Assembly: GCA_963930775.1 (NCBI GenBank)
Contig: OZ005691.1
Span: 3,720,001 to 3,784,000, forward strand
Length of the DNA stretch: 64,000 nt
DNA from: Cliona cf. orientalis
Lineage: Eukaryota > Porifera > Demospongiae > Clionaida > Clionaidae
Direction of reading: 5' to 3'
The notes under the pieces were generated by a model that was given only the letters and a program-made list of their open reading frames with translations, searched no databases and had not been told where the DNA came from. The position numbers were made by a program, and so were the translations under genes. Shown here piece by piece: positions 1 through 10,412 of this stretch. Position 1 is the stretch's first letter; each line of letters begins with the position of its first letter.

Positions 1-2100
1 CTGTTGTATGTTTATCCAACCAAAATAGCTGGTTTGGTGAAAACTCGTCTCCCTCTCCCTGATCTAAAGCGCAGATCCAAAATCCATCTCCGATGGTAGC
101 AGGATGAGGCTCTCCAGCTCCACAAGGACAGAGAAAGGCAAAAGATGGTGTCGAGTTCGTGTAGCCTAAGGCAACGTTAGCCTTCCGCAGTCCAGCAGTG
201 ATAGCACGTTTGATTGTCGGGCAGACCTTGCATGCAGCTTGCTTTGAAACTTTCACGTGTACCTCAAACTGAAGCAAGGTGTCGATGAGTGTCACAGTGC
301 AAGGTACTTTGACCCCACGAATGGTGAACTGGACGCAGTTGCGGTGGAGGCAAGTGGGAGTGGCTGATCCAGCTGATGGCATCTTCAATTCCCATGGTCC
401 CGGGAAGTGGTTCTCTGGTGAAGTCAAGAAACAGAGAAGAGCACAGAAGATGCCACGACGTGGAGGGCCATCAGTGAAGTGGAGGACAAGTGGTGTGAGA
501 TGGTAGTCATGTGACAGGCGATACTTTGACACATCGTCACGGCCAAGCATTCGAAGAAGGCATGGAACGAAAAATTTTCCTTCAGGATAGTTGGCAAAAA
601 TGAAGAGATTTCGGCAGAAAACTAACAGGTGTTTTGGCATAAAGAGGCGAGGCACATAGTGCTTATCGAAATCCTTTTGAGATAGAAAGTCGACAGTGAC
701 GAGAGCATGACTGAAGAACTCTTTCCATGCCTTACCTCCAGCAGTGCGCTTTCTCAAATCGTGATGGACTTTTACAAGCTCAGAGACTTTGTCCAACAGC
801 ACCTGTGGGTTGGTGAAGACAAGGTCTGGAAGAATATCGGGATAATAGAGGATCAACGACAACTCATCGAGGTACATTAGAGCGGCTTCTAGGGTGCCGT
901 CATCAAAGTGAAGCCTGCGAGCAACTTCAAGGCATTCATTCTTGTGGAGAAGTCCACGCTGAAGAACGTGAGTGATTTCATCCAGCACAATCTCTAGAGC
1001 CATCCATGGAAGAGGAATTCGCCTTGGTTTTGATCTACGCACTCTGTTCCGTACCACTTGTGCCATATCCTCTTCTTCTTGGCCAGGGCACCTTGCATTT
1101 ATGGGGAAGAGTATATCCTCAGTATCTACCTGGTAGTAGACGATTTCATCTTTGAAGGCCGGTAGAAGCATTTCTCGCAGCTTCTGGTTTTTCGCTTCCC
1201 TGGATTCCTTGCACTTTCCCTCCTCGTCTTTATGGGTGCCAACGACCACAATCTGTGGAGCATCATCACCTTTATCTTTGCTGGAGCGATGAGAGTGGAG
1301 TGATCGAAGGCCTTGCTGGAGGAGCTGCTCAGTGGTCAGGTCAGATTCATAAGGAGTGCCCAAGGATTTCCCATTCTCGTAGTATTCGATCATTGGACGG
1401 CTAGAAAGCTCTTCCGATAGTTTGATGACGAACACGATCATAGACATCCTTTTCAAGAAGATGGGTAGGATCTCATGAAATTGAGGCTGCCCCCCACAAT
1501 CAGTGATGAGGACCTCACGTAGGAAGGAGATTGGGTCTTCTGACTCGGAGCACTTATCAATCAGCTCAAACATCTTGTCAAGGACCTCCTGGATCACTTT
1601 GATCACTTTGGGATCGACAGAAGCAGTGGATGGTTGTGCTGCAATACTTGAGCGATCAGCACGCTGCTCACTGACTTGGACTGCAGACTGCTCGGCACCT
1701 GGGCTTCGTGGACTTTGTACTTGTTCTCCACCACTCTCCTCCTGTTTGCTACCTTCCTCACTGGGTGGATCTAGAGCTGGAGTTGCTGCTCCCTGTTTCA
1801 ACACCTCGATCAGTTCCGGTCCGAGTCCCAATTTCGACAGCCATGCACAGATCTTCAATCGTTGTTCCGACGTATACTTGAGCCATATCTCCTTTGACAA
1901 CAGCATTTGAAAGATGGTTACGGGGCGGGTGGCTATGGGGGTGCTGTGTCGAGCTTCGGGTATTTTTTCTCCTGCGACAATACTCATAGTGCAGGTTTTG
2001 CCGACACCTGCACTTCCGTGGAACAACATTTTATCCACGGAAGCATCTACGAAGCCAAACTTCATTGAGACCTCAAAAAGACGCCGTGATTCACTGGTAC
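1..2100 (-). CDS. ROC-COR GTPase-like gene, copy 1 (partial exon, open at left edge)
   Basis: One long minus-strand exon, homologous over its whole length to the exon at 12800-14932. The 5' border is a CTTTAG acceptor at 2106-2101; an internal ATG lies at 2065-2063. Right after it comes a P-loop (GSAGVGKT in copy 2), followed by the ROC G3 motif DCGGQ and G4-like THKD, then a COR-like region. Against copy 2, the distance between matched points differs by 18 nt, explained by three in-frame indels (6, 15 and 3 nt). The frame is therefore preserved, and it stays open to base 1. ROC-COR proteins are Ras-like GTPases with a dimerising COR domain; a death domain, present 3' of copy 2, would lie outside the window here. 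Upstream exons were not found. It is either a working paralog or a recent duplicate; expression is unknown. Confidence 0.75.
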
Positions 2101-2249
2101 CTAAAGATATACCATTATAACATTAAAATTTTTTCACTTAACTATTGATATTGTTGCTATCACCATCTAGAGCTCTCTAGAGCATAAAACCCTTGTGCGC
2201 CGCATATGGCATTATACAGCTGCACAAGCAGGCAACGACAGCACAGTGT

Positions 2250-3187
2250 TTAAGGTACCATTAAATTGCGTGGGCGTGAGGTGGGGATATGACACCTAAA
2301 CCACATCAAAGTCATTAGGGAGGTGCATGTTGTGTAACCACGCCCTTTTAATTGCACAGGTCTCAGGGGTGTGGCTGCTAGAGCCGGAAGTGTTCATTTA
2401 ATATCCTCCATGGACCGGAAGCCGAGCCGGAAGGGAGGGGCCAGGCCACGCCCAAAACAGCCCCACCCTGTTCCCCGAGGACCACCATTCTCAATCAAGT
2501 GCCTACTAACCACCGGATGTCCACCGGAAGCCCACAATCAATCCCAATTAAAACACAGCTTCCTCAAGGCCAAAACACACACAAACACTGGGAGGCCGTT
2601 CTGCCACACCGCCCACGCAAGAGCTCACCTCATTTCCTGTGTGGGCGGAGTAACAACACGTCATCGCAACCACATCCGCTTCCAACCATCGTCAGCTTCC
2701 GTCCAGCCGTAGAGGCCCCTCGATCGCACCGCCGTACAGAGCCTCATTAACTGACATGGCCTCACCTTTGACCTCCTGCCACGCCCCCAAAGCCTCCTGG
2801 CCGGGTTCAAAGGTCACCACCGCATCCGGGACACGCCCACCTATCGCCGCGGCCAAGTCCCAGGCCCCGATATCCAAGCGCTGGCCTGTGAAGCCACGCC
2901 CAATCGGAAGCAATGAAACCTGCATTAACGCACACGCACACACTCCACACAGTGCCAGGAACACGCCCACATGCTTAATTAGGCCTAATTAGGCTTTTTT
3001 TTTTTTTTTTTTAGTCGTTGCGGTTAATAGTTAAGAAAGAATGCTTTGATGTGGGCAATTACCGGTCTTTTCTTCCGGGGCCACTTCCGGTTGCTAATAT
3101 GGCCTCTTCGGCCACGCCCCTTCACGATTCGCTAATTGAATTAGCCATTCCTGACGCTCACGCCCACGCAATTAAATGATACCTTAA
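2250..3187. mobile_element. MITE-like element with TTAA borders, about 0.94 kb
   Basis: Inverted ends: TTAAGGTACC at 2250 reads into an ATTGCGTGGGCGTGAG block. The right end carries the reverse complement (CTCACGCCCACGCAAT, about 3157-3172) and closes with TACCTTAA at 3180-3187. TTAA borders are typical of piggyBac-type insertions, but no transposase is present. The interior is GC-rich and contains a 92-codon minus-strand reading frame (2692-2970) with a hydrophobic start. I do not call that a gene because the frame seems to result from base composition. Confidence 0.6.
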
Positions 3188-3538
3188 GGCGTGAACGTTT
3201 ATCTCATTAAAAGGTGTGAATCGCACTATATCACACGTATGCATACGCCCACTGGTGGTCAAAAATACACTATGGGTATGGGGGAAAATGCTCTAAAACA
3301 CTTATAAAATAGCAAGGACTCTTGCCATTCATCTATCGCCACAATTATGGATACTTTAGTGGCCGATCTTACTGCACTCAGGCTCTAGGGTGCTGCTCGA
3401 TTTTTATCGTGTCGTAGCAACTGAAAATATTTCTATTCCCATATACGACTAATACATTTGAGGCAGCAGCAAAGGTGCGAGTCGCGCCTGGTCACACCTC
3501 CTGGTGGTCATCTAATCGGCTAAACGTTCACGCCTTAA
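3184..3538. mobile_element. MITE with perfect 18-bp inverted ends and TTAA borders
   Basis: TTAAGGCGTGAACGTTTA at 3184-3201 is repeated as its exact reverse complement at 3521-3538. The 355-bp element has no coding capacity. Its left TTAA is also the right TTAA of the 2250-3187 element, so the two sit back to back on one target tetranucleotide. Confidence 0.75.
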
Positions 3539-3559
3539 GTCGTCTATATACGCCACAGG

Positions 3560-3635
3560 CTAGGGAGTGTCTGCCACAATTTTAGCCCCACCCCTCTTAT
3601 AGAAGAGGTGGGGCTTGTTTCCTAATTGGAGTTCA
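3560..3635. repeat. Hairpin repeat, copy 1
   Basis: The block GCTAGGGAGTGTCTGCC followed by a stem-loop (GCCCCACCCCTCTT / AAGAGGTGGGGC) recurs in the same orientation at about 27455-27530. The two copies lie upstream of two different genes, the syntaxin pseudogene here and the death-domain gene there. It may be a tiny transposable element or a shared promoter-type element. Confidence 0.5.
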
Positions 3636-5050
3636 CCTACAAATATCTCGAGCTCTGCACATTGTCTGCAGCAGGCAGTTGACGAGCATTATCTCTCGCT
3701 AGGAGTGATCAAAAACTGCTGTTTGTGAATCGTACCGATAGAACGAGATATGGAAGTTCTGCTGACGTGTCAGTATCAGAGGAGGAAGCAGCCAACACTG
3801 TGGGGACTGACAACCATCCACAGCGCTAGCAGCGGCGGTACTCTTGCGGTAGCTGAGAAACAGAGCAAAGTAACTCTAAAGAGAGAAATCACTGCCTTCT
3901 CTGGAGTGTTTGTGGTCATCAATCAGTTCATAGGCTCAGATATCTTCATCAACCAGTCTGGTATCTTGCGTAATTCTGTAGCAATGTACTGTAATTGTTA
4001 CATGTACATGTAAATAGTTTACTCACAAATATATACTTTCACGACACACACACACACACGCTGGTTCGGACACGATAGCGCTGGTTCCAACTCAAGGTGC
4101 TGTGGATGATGACCCAGTGCACAGCGCCTACACCATAGCTCCAGAATGGTGAGCAAACTTTATGTTACATAGCACGTACATACATATGTATGTACAGGTA
4201 CACGTTCAATTTCAGTGAACAATTAAAACCGCTCAGGATTTATTTTAGGAGGGGAATTGATTTGCCCTCCCTTAGAATGTGGCTTTTCCTATACACGTGT
4301 ATGTGGTTGCCCCCTTTGGATTTGTATTTGCCCCCTATTAAAAATTTGCTGCTATGAGTTTACCCCCGCTTGACCAAAATCCTGAAATAAACTGTACATG
4401 TCATTTACATATTAATTATCATGAATTAATACAAACAGGTGTAGGACACATTTGCTGGATGAGATTCAATACGAGGTGACCACCATCAGGAGAAGAAGTG
4501 AGTGTAGTGATATGTTCACATGTATGCATGCATGTAACTGGATGTCCTTGATTAAAGAAGGTATCCTCATTTCATTGGGATTTTGAACACTTTTCCATAA
4601 AATTAATATTGCTGGGACCTTGCATGGTATGGTAATATACCATTATTAAGGGAGATATTTCCACTATGGGAGTGTCCCTATAGAGGGGTTCCACTGTATA
4701 GAGTAGTGACATTGAGTAGATGTGTACCACTGCCTGTACTATGCAGTGCAAGAGCTGAGTCAGCTTTAGGACAAACACGCCACTCGTCCCGATGTCTTTG
4801 ATGACGTGGAGGAAGAACATGAGATAGAGACTCTCACTCAGGAAATCACACAGGTAGACATCTTCTGCTCACTGACTAATACTCTGGCTATAATATCTTA
4901 GCCCAGCTAGCAAACCACATCCACTTGTATAGCTGTCCACCCCCGCCCCTCCTCCCACCCCTCTCAGAAAAACACCCCAATAATATTATACTAAATTCTT
5001 GAGTGCATTTCTTGGTGTCAATGTACATAATACAACACCTATACAAATAT

Positions 5051-5238
5051 AATAAGGGGTTAATTGGGACAATTAACGCTGGTTAATGGGTCAGGTCTAG
5101 CGCATGCGCGGGAGTCATCGAGCACATGGTGCAACGCCAGCAATTGTGAACGAAAGTAGTGATAGCACGGCTCAGTTCAGACCGAAAAAGAAGTGGTAAA
5201 AGCAGCAGTTGGCGTCGGGAGAATTGTGGGAAAATCGA
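5051..5238 (+). repeat. Ngaro split direct repeat A1
   Basis: 188 bp beginning AATAAGGGGTTAATTGGGAC; the same sequence recurs at 9918-10105. It forms the 5' end of the element. Confidence 0.88.
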
Positions 5239-5277
5239 AGTTTGACACGCGTCGGACTAGTAGAAGTTTAGAAAGTC

Positions 5278-6632
5278 ATGGAAGCAACGGGGAGCCGAGA
5301 TTCCGGTTCGATACGGCTGGAGGATTTACAGTCCACCGTGGACACACTCGTGGCCAACGCCTTAAAGGCTCAGCAGGCTCGAAAGGAGCCAGCAGGTATG
5401 TAGTAAGTCGATAATAATTAAGCGATTAATTCTCTCCCAGGTGACTTGTCATCTTGGGATGACGAGGTGCTCAGGTACCTCACGTAATTACTGCTAGCCA
5501 GAATAATTGCCCGTGGAAGTTATGGGGTTGGTATACATTCCTGTAGGTATCGGTTTAATGCCACCACCGTCAGCCCTCGTTGGCCTACCGATTAGTCGTG
5601 GCGGCGGTATAACACGTCTATCGGGATCGGGAGCAGCAGTGAACGGCAACCGCGTGGATCCCACCGGGGAACCAAACGGTCCCACCGGGGACACAAGCAA
5701 TCCCACCGGGGATACGACCGCGCCCAACGGGGCGAATAACGGCCCCACCCACTCATCGGGGGCAACACCGGGCCCGTCGGGGCTAACGTCGTCGGGGTCC
5801 ACTGCGTCAGTGCTGACAAACTTGCTACCGGCGTCCACTGCGAAGGGGGGTATGGTAGGCGAAGGAGTTTACGTTGGGGACGGCCGGCCGCCAATCGCAC
5901 CGAAACTGGCACAGAGGATTCGGCGGTGGGAATTTGTCGATATGGGAGAACTACTGCCGGAGTTTTCACAACGTGACGACGAGGCGGCGATGAAACGGCC
6001 ATGGACAACAAAAAAAACCGCGTCAGGTAACTGATATTTTTTCGTGGATGCAATGCTTCACAACATATGTGAGCGTCTTGGGACCAGCGTACCCTGAAGC
6101 AATCCCAGAGCTCATGGCCTACGCCGCAACCATTGTCCGAGTGAGCCAGGATTTTTCGGGGCTGGCTTGGCAACGCTACGATGCTGGATTCCGCCGGCAG
6201 GCTGCTCTTACAGGTAATAGGCAGTGGTCCCGTATTAATGCCACCCTGTACACGATGTGTTTCACCGGGAAGGCCCTCGCCATCACCAGATGCGAACTGT
6301 GCTTTGCCTCGACACACACAACTGCGGAGTGTGGACTTCAAGGGGATACGGACCCAGAGTTACCGACACGCATAAAAGCAATCGAGTCTGCAGTCCTGGC
6401 CCTGACCGCTAGCCAGGGTAAAAGTGGGGGACCAGTGCGAGGATCAGGGGAACCATGTCGCCTCTGGAACAACAATAAATGCGCCTTTCCGCGCTGCAAG
6501 CACGAGCATGTGTGTAGCAAATGCCGGGGAAACCATCAAGCCATAGTCTGCCCAAATAATTACCGCTTCCAGGGGCAACAGAACTTCCAAGGAGCTAGGT
6601 ACCCCACCACACAGCGGGGCAACCCCTACTGA
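5278..6632 (+). pseudogene. Ngaro gag-like gene, frame broken
   Basis: Three coding pieces can be seen. An ATG at 5278 opens a short exon that ends at a GTATGT donor near 5395. A Gly/Pro/Thr-rich region with repeated PTG units (about 5507-6034) runs to a stop. In another frame, 6036-6632 begins VTDIFSWMQCF, the conserved gag core, and ends with a Cys/His cluster (CRLWNNNKC, CKHEHVCSKC, HQAIVC) resembling a nucleic-acid-binding zinc knuckle. The last two pieces are joined across a run of eight A at about 6008-6015, so a single-base slip there accounts for the frame change. It could be a decay mutation or a programmed slip; I favour decay. Gag packages the RNA template. Confidence 0.65.
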
Positions 6633-6871
6633 ATTGAGACTGGCTGCATACATCATAGTCATTATGTATGATGTACAGGACATTGCATAGAAGATTTTGA
6701 ATGATCATAATTACATGTGTATTAATTGAGGGGTTGGTGCATGACATGTGGGGTATGGTTAGTAGGGTAAGGGAGTAAAGTTGATCGGTAATACGGATCA
6801 AATAAACGGGGTATAACGGTATTACTTATGTATCCAGGGGTTGGTATTCACAAACGAAAATCTGGTTTGCA

Positions 6872-8623
6872 GGCTCGTATGCATACACGGAAGATCTCCA
6901 ACGAATTGATGCGTGCCGTCCGGAGATTCCAATAAGATTACCACAAGCACTGAATGGCGTAGCAACACCACTGGATTGGCAGGAGTGGGAGTCAGCGTTG
7001 GCTCACCACCCAGACCGAAGATTTAAGGAGTATATCGTAGATGGAATTCGCCGTGGTTTTAGAGTAGGTTTTAACTATGCAGCAGCATCGTGCCATGCCT
7101 CCGGACAAAATCTACCGTCGGTCAGAGAGCAACCACAAGTGGTGAGGGACTACCTGGCCCAAGAGTGCGCTCTAGGAAGGATCTTAGGACCCTTAGACCC
7201 TAAATTGTACCCCCAAGTGCACACGAGTCGGTTCGGGATTATTCCTAAGAGTACCCCTGGCAAGTGGCGGCTCATAGTGGATTTGTCGTCGCCCCGGGGG
7301 AAGAGCGTCAACGACGGAATAGCGGAAGAGGTATGCTCGCTGTCATATGTTGGAATTGACGAGGCCACAAGTGGTATTCTAACATACGGGAGGGGTGCAC
7401 TGCTGGCGAAAGTAGATATCCAGAGTGCGTATCGAAACATACCGATCCATCCTGAAGATAGACATCTGTTGGGCATGCTATGGGATGGGGCCCTTTACAT
7501 CGATACGGCATTACCATTTGGGTTACGGTCAGCGCCCAAGATATTTACGGCTATCGCGGATGCAGCGGAGTGGATTGCACGGCAGCAGGGCATACAGTTC
7601 GTTATTCATTACTTGGACGATTATTTGATCATTGGGGCACCCGATTGCGACGAGTGCCAAAAGGCGTTAACATCCCTTCTGGAGGTTTTCCAACGCCTCG
7701 GCCTGCCAGTAGCAGAAGAAAAACTAGAGGGACCATGTACATGCTTGAAATTTTTAGGTTTTGAATTAGATTCAAAGAAGATGGATGTCCGTTTACCACA
7801 TTGCAAGTTACAGGAGCTAAAAATCTTGCTCAGGCAGTGGCAGGGAAAGAAGTCGTCAACGAAAAAGGAATTGGAATCTCTGGTGGGAAAATTAGCATTC
7901 GCTAGCAGAGTAGTAAAACCAGGTAAAACATTTCTCAGACGGATGTTTGAGCTCCTCTCCGGAATTAGGCAGCCTCACCATCACGTTCGTTTAAATGGAC
8001 AATTTAGGTCGGATTTGCAATGGTGGGTGACATTTCTTAGTGCCTGGAATGGAGTTTCCATTCTAGAGCAGCACGGGTGCCAGAGATCATCGATTCACTT
8101 CGCAACTGATGCATCTGGGTGCTTTGGATGTGGAGCAGTATGGGGGGAGGTGTGGTTTCAATTGCAGTGGCCACAGTCGTATGAAACCCACGAGTTGAAA
8201 CTGAAACAAGAGAGTATCACATTCAAAGAAATAGTGCCCATAGTCATAGCATGCGCAGTGTGGGGGCCAGCATGGGCAACTAAGTCAGTAACCGTACATT
8301 GTGACAATGAGGGCGCGGTGGCCGTACTGAATTCGGGGTACTCCCGGATCCCCCCAATCATGCACATGCTTAGGTGCTTATTTTTTATTCGAGCATATTA
8401 TCAGATTACGCTCCGGGCAGTACACGTACCAGGGAGAGAAAACGATCTAGCGGATGCTATCTCTCGTAACAATCTTTCCGTACTTTTCTCACAGGTCCCT
8501 CAAGCAATCAACGGAACAATGATAGTGCCGCCGATGCTACTATCGGTGGTACTAGAGCATCAACCGGACTGGACATCAGTGGACTGGTGCCAACTGTTCA
8601 GGAACTGTTTGTTGCTGGCTTAG
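6872..8623 (+). CDS. Ngaro pol: reverse transcriptase and RNase H
   Basis: The reading frame is open from at least 6872, just after an acceptor-like TTTGCAG, to the stop at 8623. The N-terminal part (LDWQEWESAL, HPDRRFKEYI) is typical of DIRS-order pol. The polymerase shows KWRLIVDLSSP, FGLRSAPKIF and the catalytic YLDDY box. RNase H follows with ATDAS, FKEIVP, CDNEGAVAVLNS and ENDLADAISR, which together supply the acidic active-site residues. The frame overlaps the start of the recombinase gene by 37 nt in a different frame. No stop or frameshift was seen, so this domain pair looks intact. The true start is uncertain because of a likely spliced leader from gag. Confidence 0.85.
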   Translation, partial: GSYAYTEDLQRIDACRPEIPIRLPQALNGVATPLDWQEWESALAHHPDRRFKEYIVDGIRRGFRVGFNYAAASCHASGQNLPSVREQPQVVRDYLAQECALGRILGPLDPKLYPQVHTSRFGIIPKSTPGKWRLIVDLSSPRGKSVNDGIAEEVCSLSYVGIDEATSGILTYGRGALLAKVDIQSAYRNIPIHPEDRHLLGMLWDGALYIDTALPFGLRSAPKIFTAIADAAEWIARQQGIQFVIHYLDDYLIIGAPDCDECQKALTSLLEVFQRLGLPVAEEKLEGPCTCLKFLGFELDSKKMDVRLPHCKLQELKILLRQWQGKKSSTKKELESLVGKLAFASRVVKPGKTFLRRMFELLSGIRQPHHHVRLNGQFRSDLQWWVTFLSAWNGVSILEQHGCQRSSIHFATDASGCFGCGAVWGEVWFQLQWPQSYETHELKLKQESITFKEIVPIVIACAVWGPAWATKSVTVHCDNEGAVAVLNSGYSRIPPIMHMLRCLFFIRAYYQITLRAVHVPGRENDLADAISRNNLSVLFSQVPQAINGTMIVPPMLLSVVLEHQPDWTSVDWCQLFRNCLLLA

Positions 8624-9549
8624 CAACTTCCACGCAACGGGTATACCGGTCAGGCAGCTCGAGGTATCAAAAATTTTGTTATCAGCATGATCTGCAGCCC
8701 TACCCAGTCACAGAATCGGTTCTTGCATTGTTTACAGCGTCGCTCTTCCGTCAGGGGCTAACGGCAGGCACAATTAAAACCTACTTATCGTCAGTGAGAT
8801 ACACACAGATATCACTGGGTTTGGGGGACCCCCATGCTAAAGCCATGCCACAGCTTGAGTATGTTGTTAAGGGGCTGAAGCGAAAGACGGCTGGCCAGAC
8901 CGCTCGGACTCGACTTCCGATCACAGTACAGATCCTTCGCGACTTGAAGGCAGTATGGCATGTGGCACCAGATCAGTTCAATGCTTCTATGCTTTGGGCT
9001 GCGTCCTGCATGTGTTTTTTCGGATTTCTGCGTACCGGGGAAATCGTGGTTCCGTCCGATACGGAGTACGACAAGAATGTCCACCTTTCGGTGGAGGACG
9101 TACTTGTAGATAACGTGATGTCCCCTAATTGGCTGGAGATTTGAATCAAGGCCTCAAAGACAGATCCCTTTCGCAAGGGCGTCTCAGTATACATCGGGAC
9201 ATCAGGGAATAATATTTGCCCAGTTGCAGCCATTTTGGACTATAGAGTTAGGCGTGGCCCCTGCTCCGGGCCATTTTTCCGATTTTCAGACGGGAGGCTC
9301 CTGACAAGAGCACGGTTTGTGACTCAGTTGAAGGAGGCTCTGACAACAATGGGGGTGGACGAGCGAAATTACTCAGGTCACAGCTTTAGAATCGGTGCGG
9401 CCACGACCGCGGCAGCATGTGGCATCCAAGATTCCCTGATAAAGACACTCGGCCGTTGGGAGAGTGCGGCGTATACGTTGTATATCCAGACCCCACGAGA
9501 AACACTATGCAAGGTATCGCAAACATTGACGACACAAGTACCCGATTGA
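8587..9549 (+). pseudogene. Ngaro tyrosine recombinase with one premature stop
   Basis: The SAM-like N-terminal half (STQRVYRSG, TIKTYLSSVRY) is followed by catalytic motifs. These are Arg in FLRTGEIVVP, Lys in IKASKTDPFRKG, HxxR in SGHSFRIGAATT, Trp in LGRWES and the nucleophile Tyr in AYTLYIQTP. The frame is continuous apart from a TGA at 9142-9144, between LEI and IKASKTD. The stop separates the Arg box from the remaining catalytic residues, so the enzyme would be inactive unless read through. A single C-to-T change of a CGA codon would explain it. In these elements the recombinase integrates a circular cDNA. Confidence 0.82.
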
Positions 9550-9696
9550 CTCAAGCACATGTATATGATATCTAACATAAGATCAATTGCAAGTAATTTT
9601 CTGAGTGTTTATTCATATTGATATGGCATCAGAATGGGGTCGGTAACTTTTGGTGTTGGGTGAGGGGTGACCATGCACCATGCAGGTCAACCCTCT

Positions 9697-9918
9697 GGGC
9701 CCAGTCGGGGTGCTCCTCCCCCAACTGTCTCACCCAAAACCAAGTCCGGGATTGAGCTGGGTGAAGGCAATATACGCGCAGAAGACGGGGCGGGGCTGAC
9801 GTAAGCAAAATGCAGGCGCGGGGCCCCGACACCAAGGGCATCTCTTTAGCGTAAGTACTGGGCGAATTTTGTTGAGATAGGTATTGCAAGCACGAGAACG
9901 TTCGGTGAGACCAATTAA
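9697..9918 (+). repeat. Ngaro split direct repeat B1
   Basis: 222 bp beginning GGGCCCAGTCGGGGTGCTCC and ending GAGACCAATTAA; repeated at 10191-10412. It lies between the recombinase gene and A2. Confidence 0.88.
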
Positions 9919-10105
9919 ATAAGGGGTTAATTGGGACAATTAACGCTGGTTAATGGGTCAGGTCTAGCGCATGCGCGGGAGTCATCGAGCACATGGTGCA
10001 ACGCCAGCAATTGTGAACGAAAGTAGTGATAGCACGGCTCAGTTCAGACCGAAAAAGAAGTGGTAAAAGCAGCAGTTGGCGTCGGGAGAATTGTGGGAAA
10101 ATCGA
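9918..10105 (+). repeat. Ngaro split direct repeat A2
   Basis: Second copy of the 188-bp A repeat, directly after B1. About 85 bp of unique sequence separate it from B2. Confidence 0.88.
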
Positions 10106-10190
10106 CCCATCCCAGTTCCCACCCTCTGTTCATGACAAGGTAGGTAACATTTCTCTCCAGTAAGGGTACTCTTACTGTGACAAGTGGTTG

Positions 10191-10412
10191 GGGCCCAGTC
10201 GGGGTGCTCCTCCCCCAACTGTCTCACCCAAAACCAAGTCCGGGATTGAGCTGGGTGAAGGCAATATACGCGCAGAAGACGGGGCGGGGCTGACGTAAGC
10301 AAAATGCAGGCGCGGGGCCCCGACACCAAGGGCATCTCTTTAGCGTAAGTACTGGGCGAATTTTGTTGAGATAGGTATTGCAAGCACGAGAACGTTCGGT
10401 GAGACCAATTAA
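10191..10412 (+). repeat. Ngaro split direct repeat B2
   Basis: Second copy of the 222-bp B repeat; forms the 3' end of the element. Confidence 0.88.

Larger units (their letters stand above)
5051..10412 (+). mobile_element. Ngaro-type tyrosine-recombinase retroelement (DIRS order)
   Basis: The layout is A1 (5051-5238), gag, pol with reverse transcriptase and RNase H, tyrosine recombinase, B1 (9697-9918), A2 (9918-10105), B2 (10191-10412). A1/A2 are 188-bp direct repeats and B1/B2 are 222-bp direct repeats. Split direct repeats with a tyrosine recombinase instead of a DDE integrase define Ngaro/PAT-like elements, which insert without target duplications. None is seen here: flanks are ...caaatat and catgac.... 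No methyltransferase domain was noticed. The A and B pairs look identical or nearly so, suggesting a young insertion, although gag and recombinase carry lesions. It sits in an intron of the syntaxin-16 pseudogene. Confidence 0.88.

Noticed and set aside
1503-2120. Plus-strand frames at 1503-1910 and 1914-2120, and their counterparts at 14320-15003
   Set aside because: They are antisense shadows of the conserved ROC-COR exons.
2692-2970. Small secreted protein gene (hydrophobic start, 92 codons)
   Set aside because: It lies inside a non-autonomous element, is GC-driven and has no splice or homology support.
5592-6341. 249-codon minus-strand frame across the Ngaro gag
   Set aside because: It is antisense to the gag reading frames, lacks any domain and follows from the GC-rich, repeat-like gag sequence.
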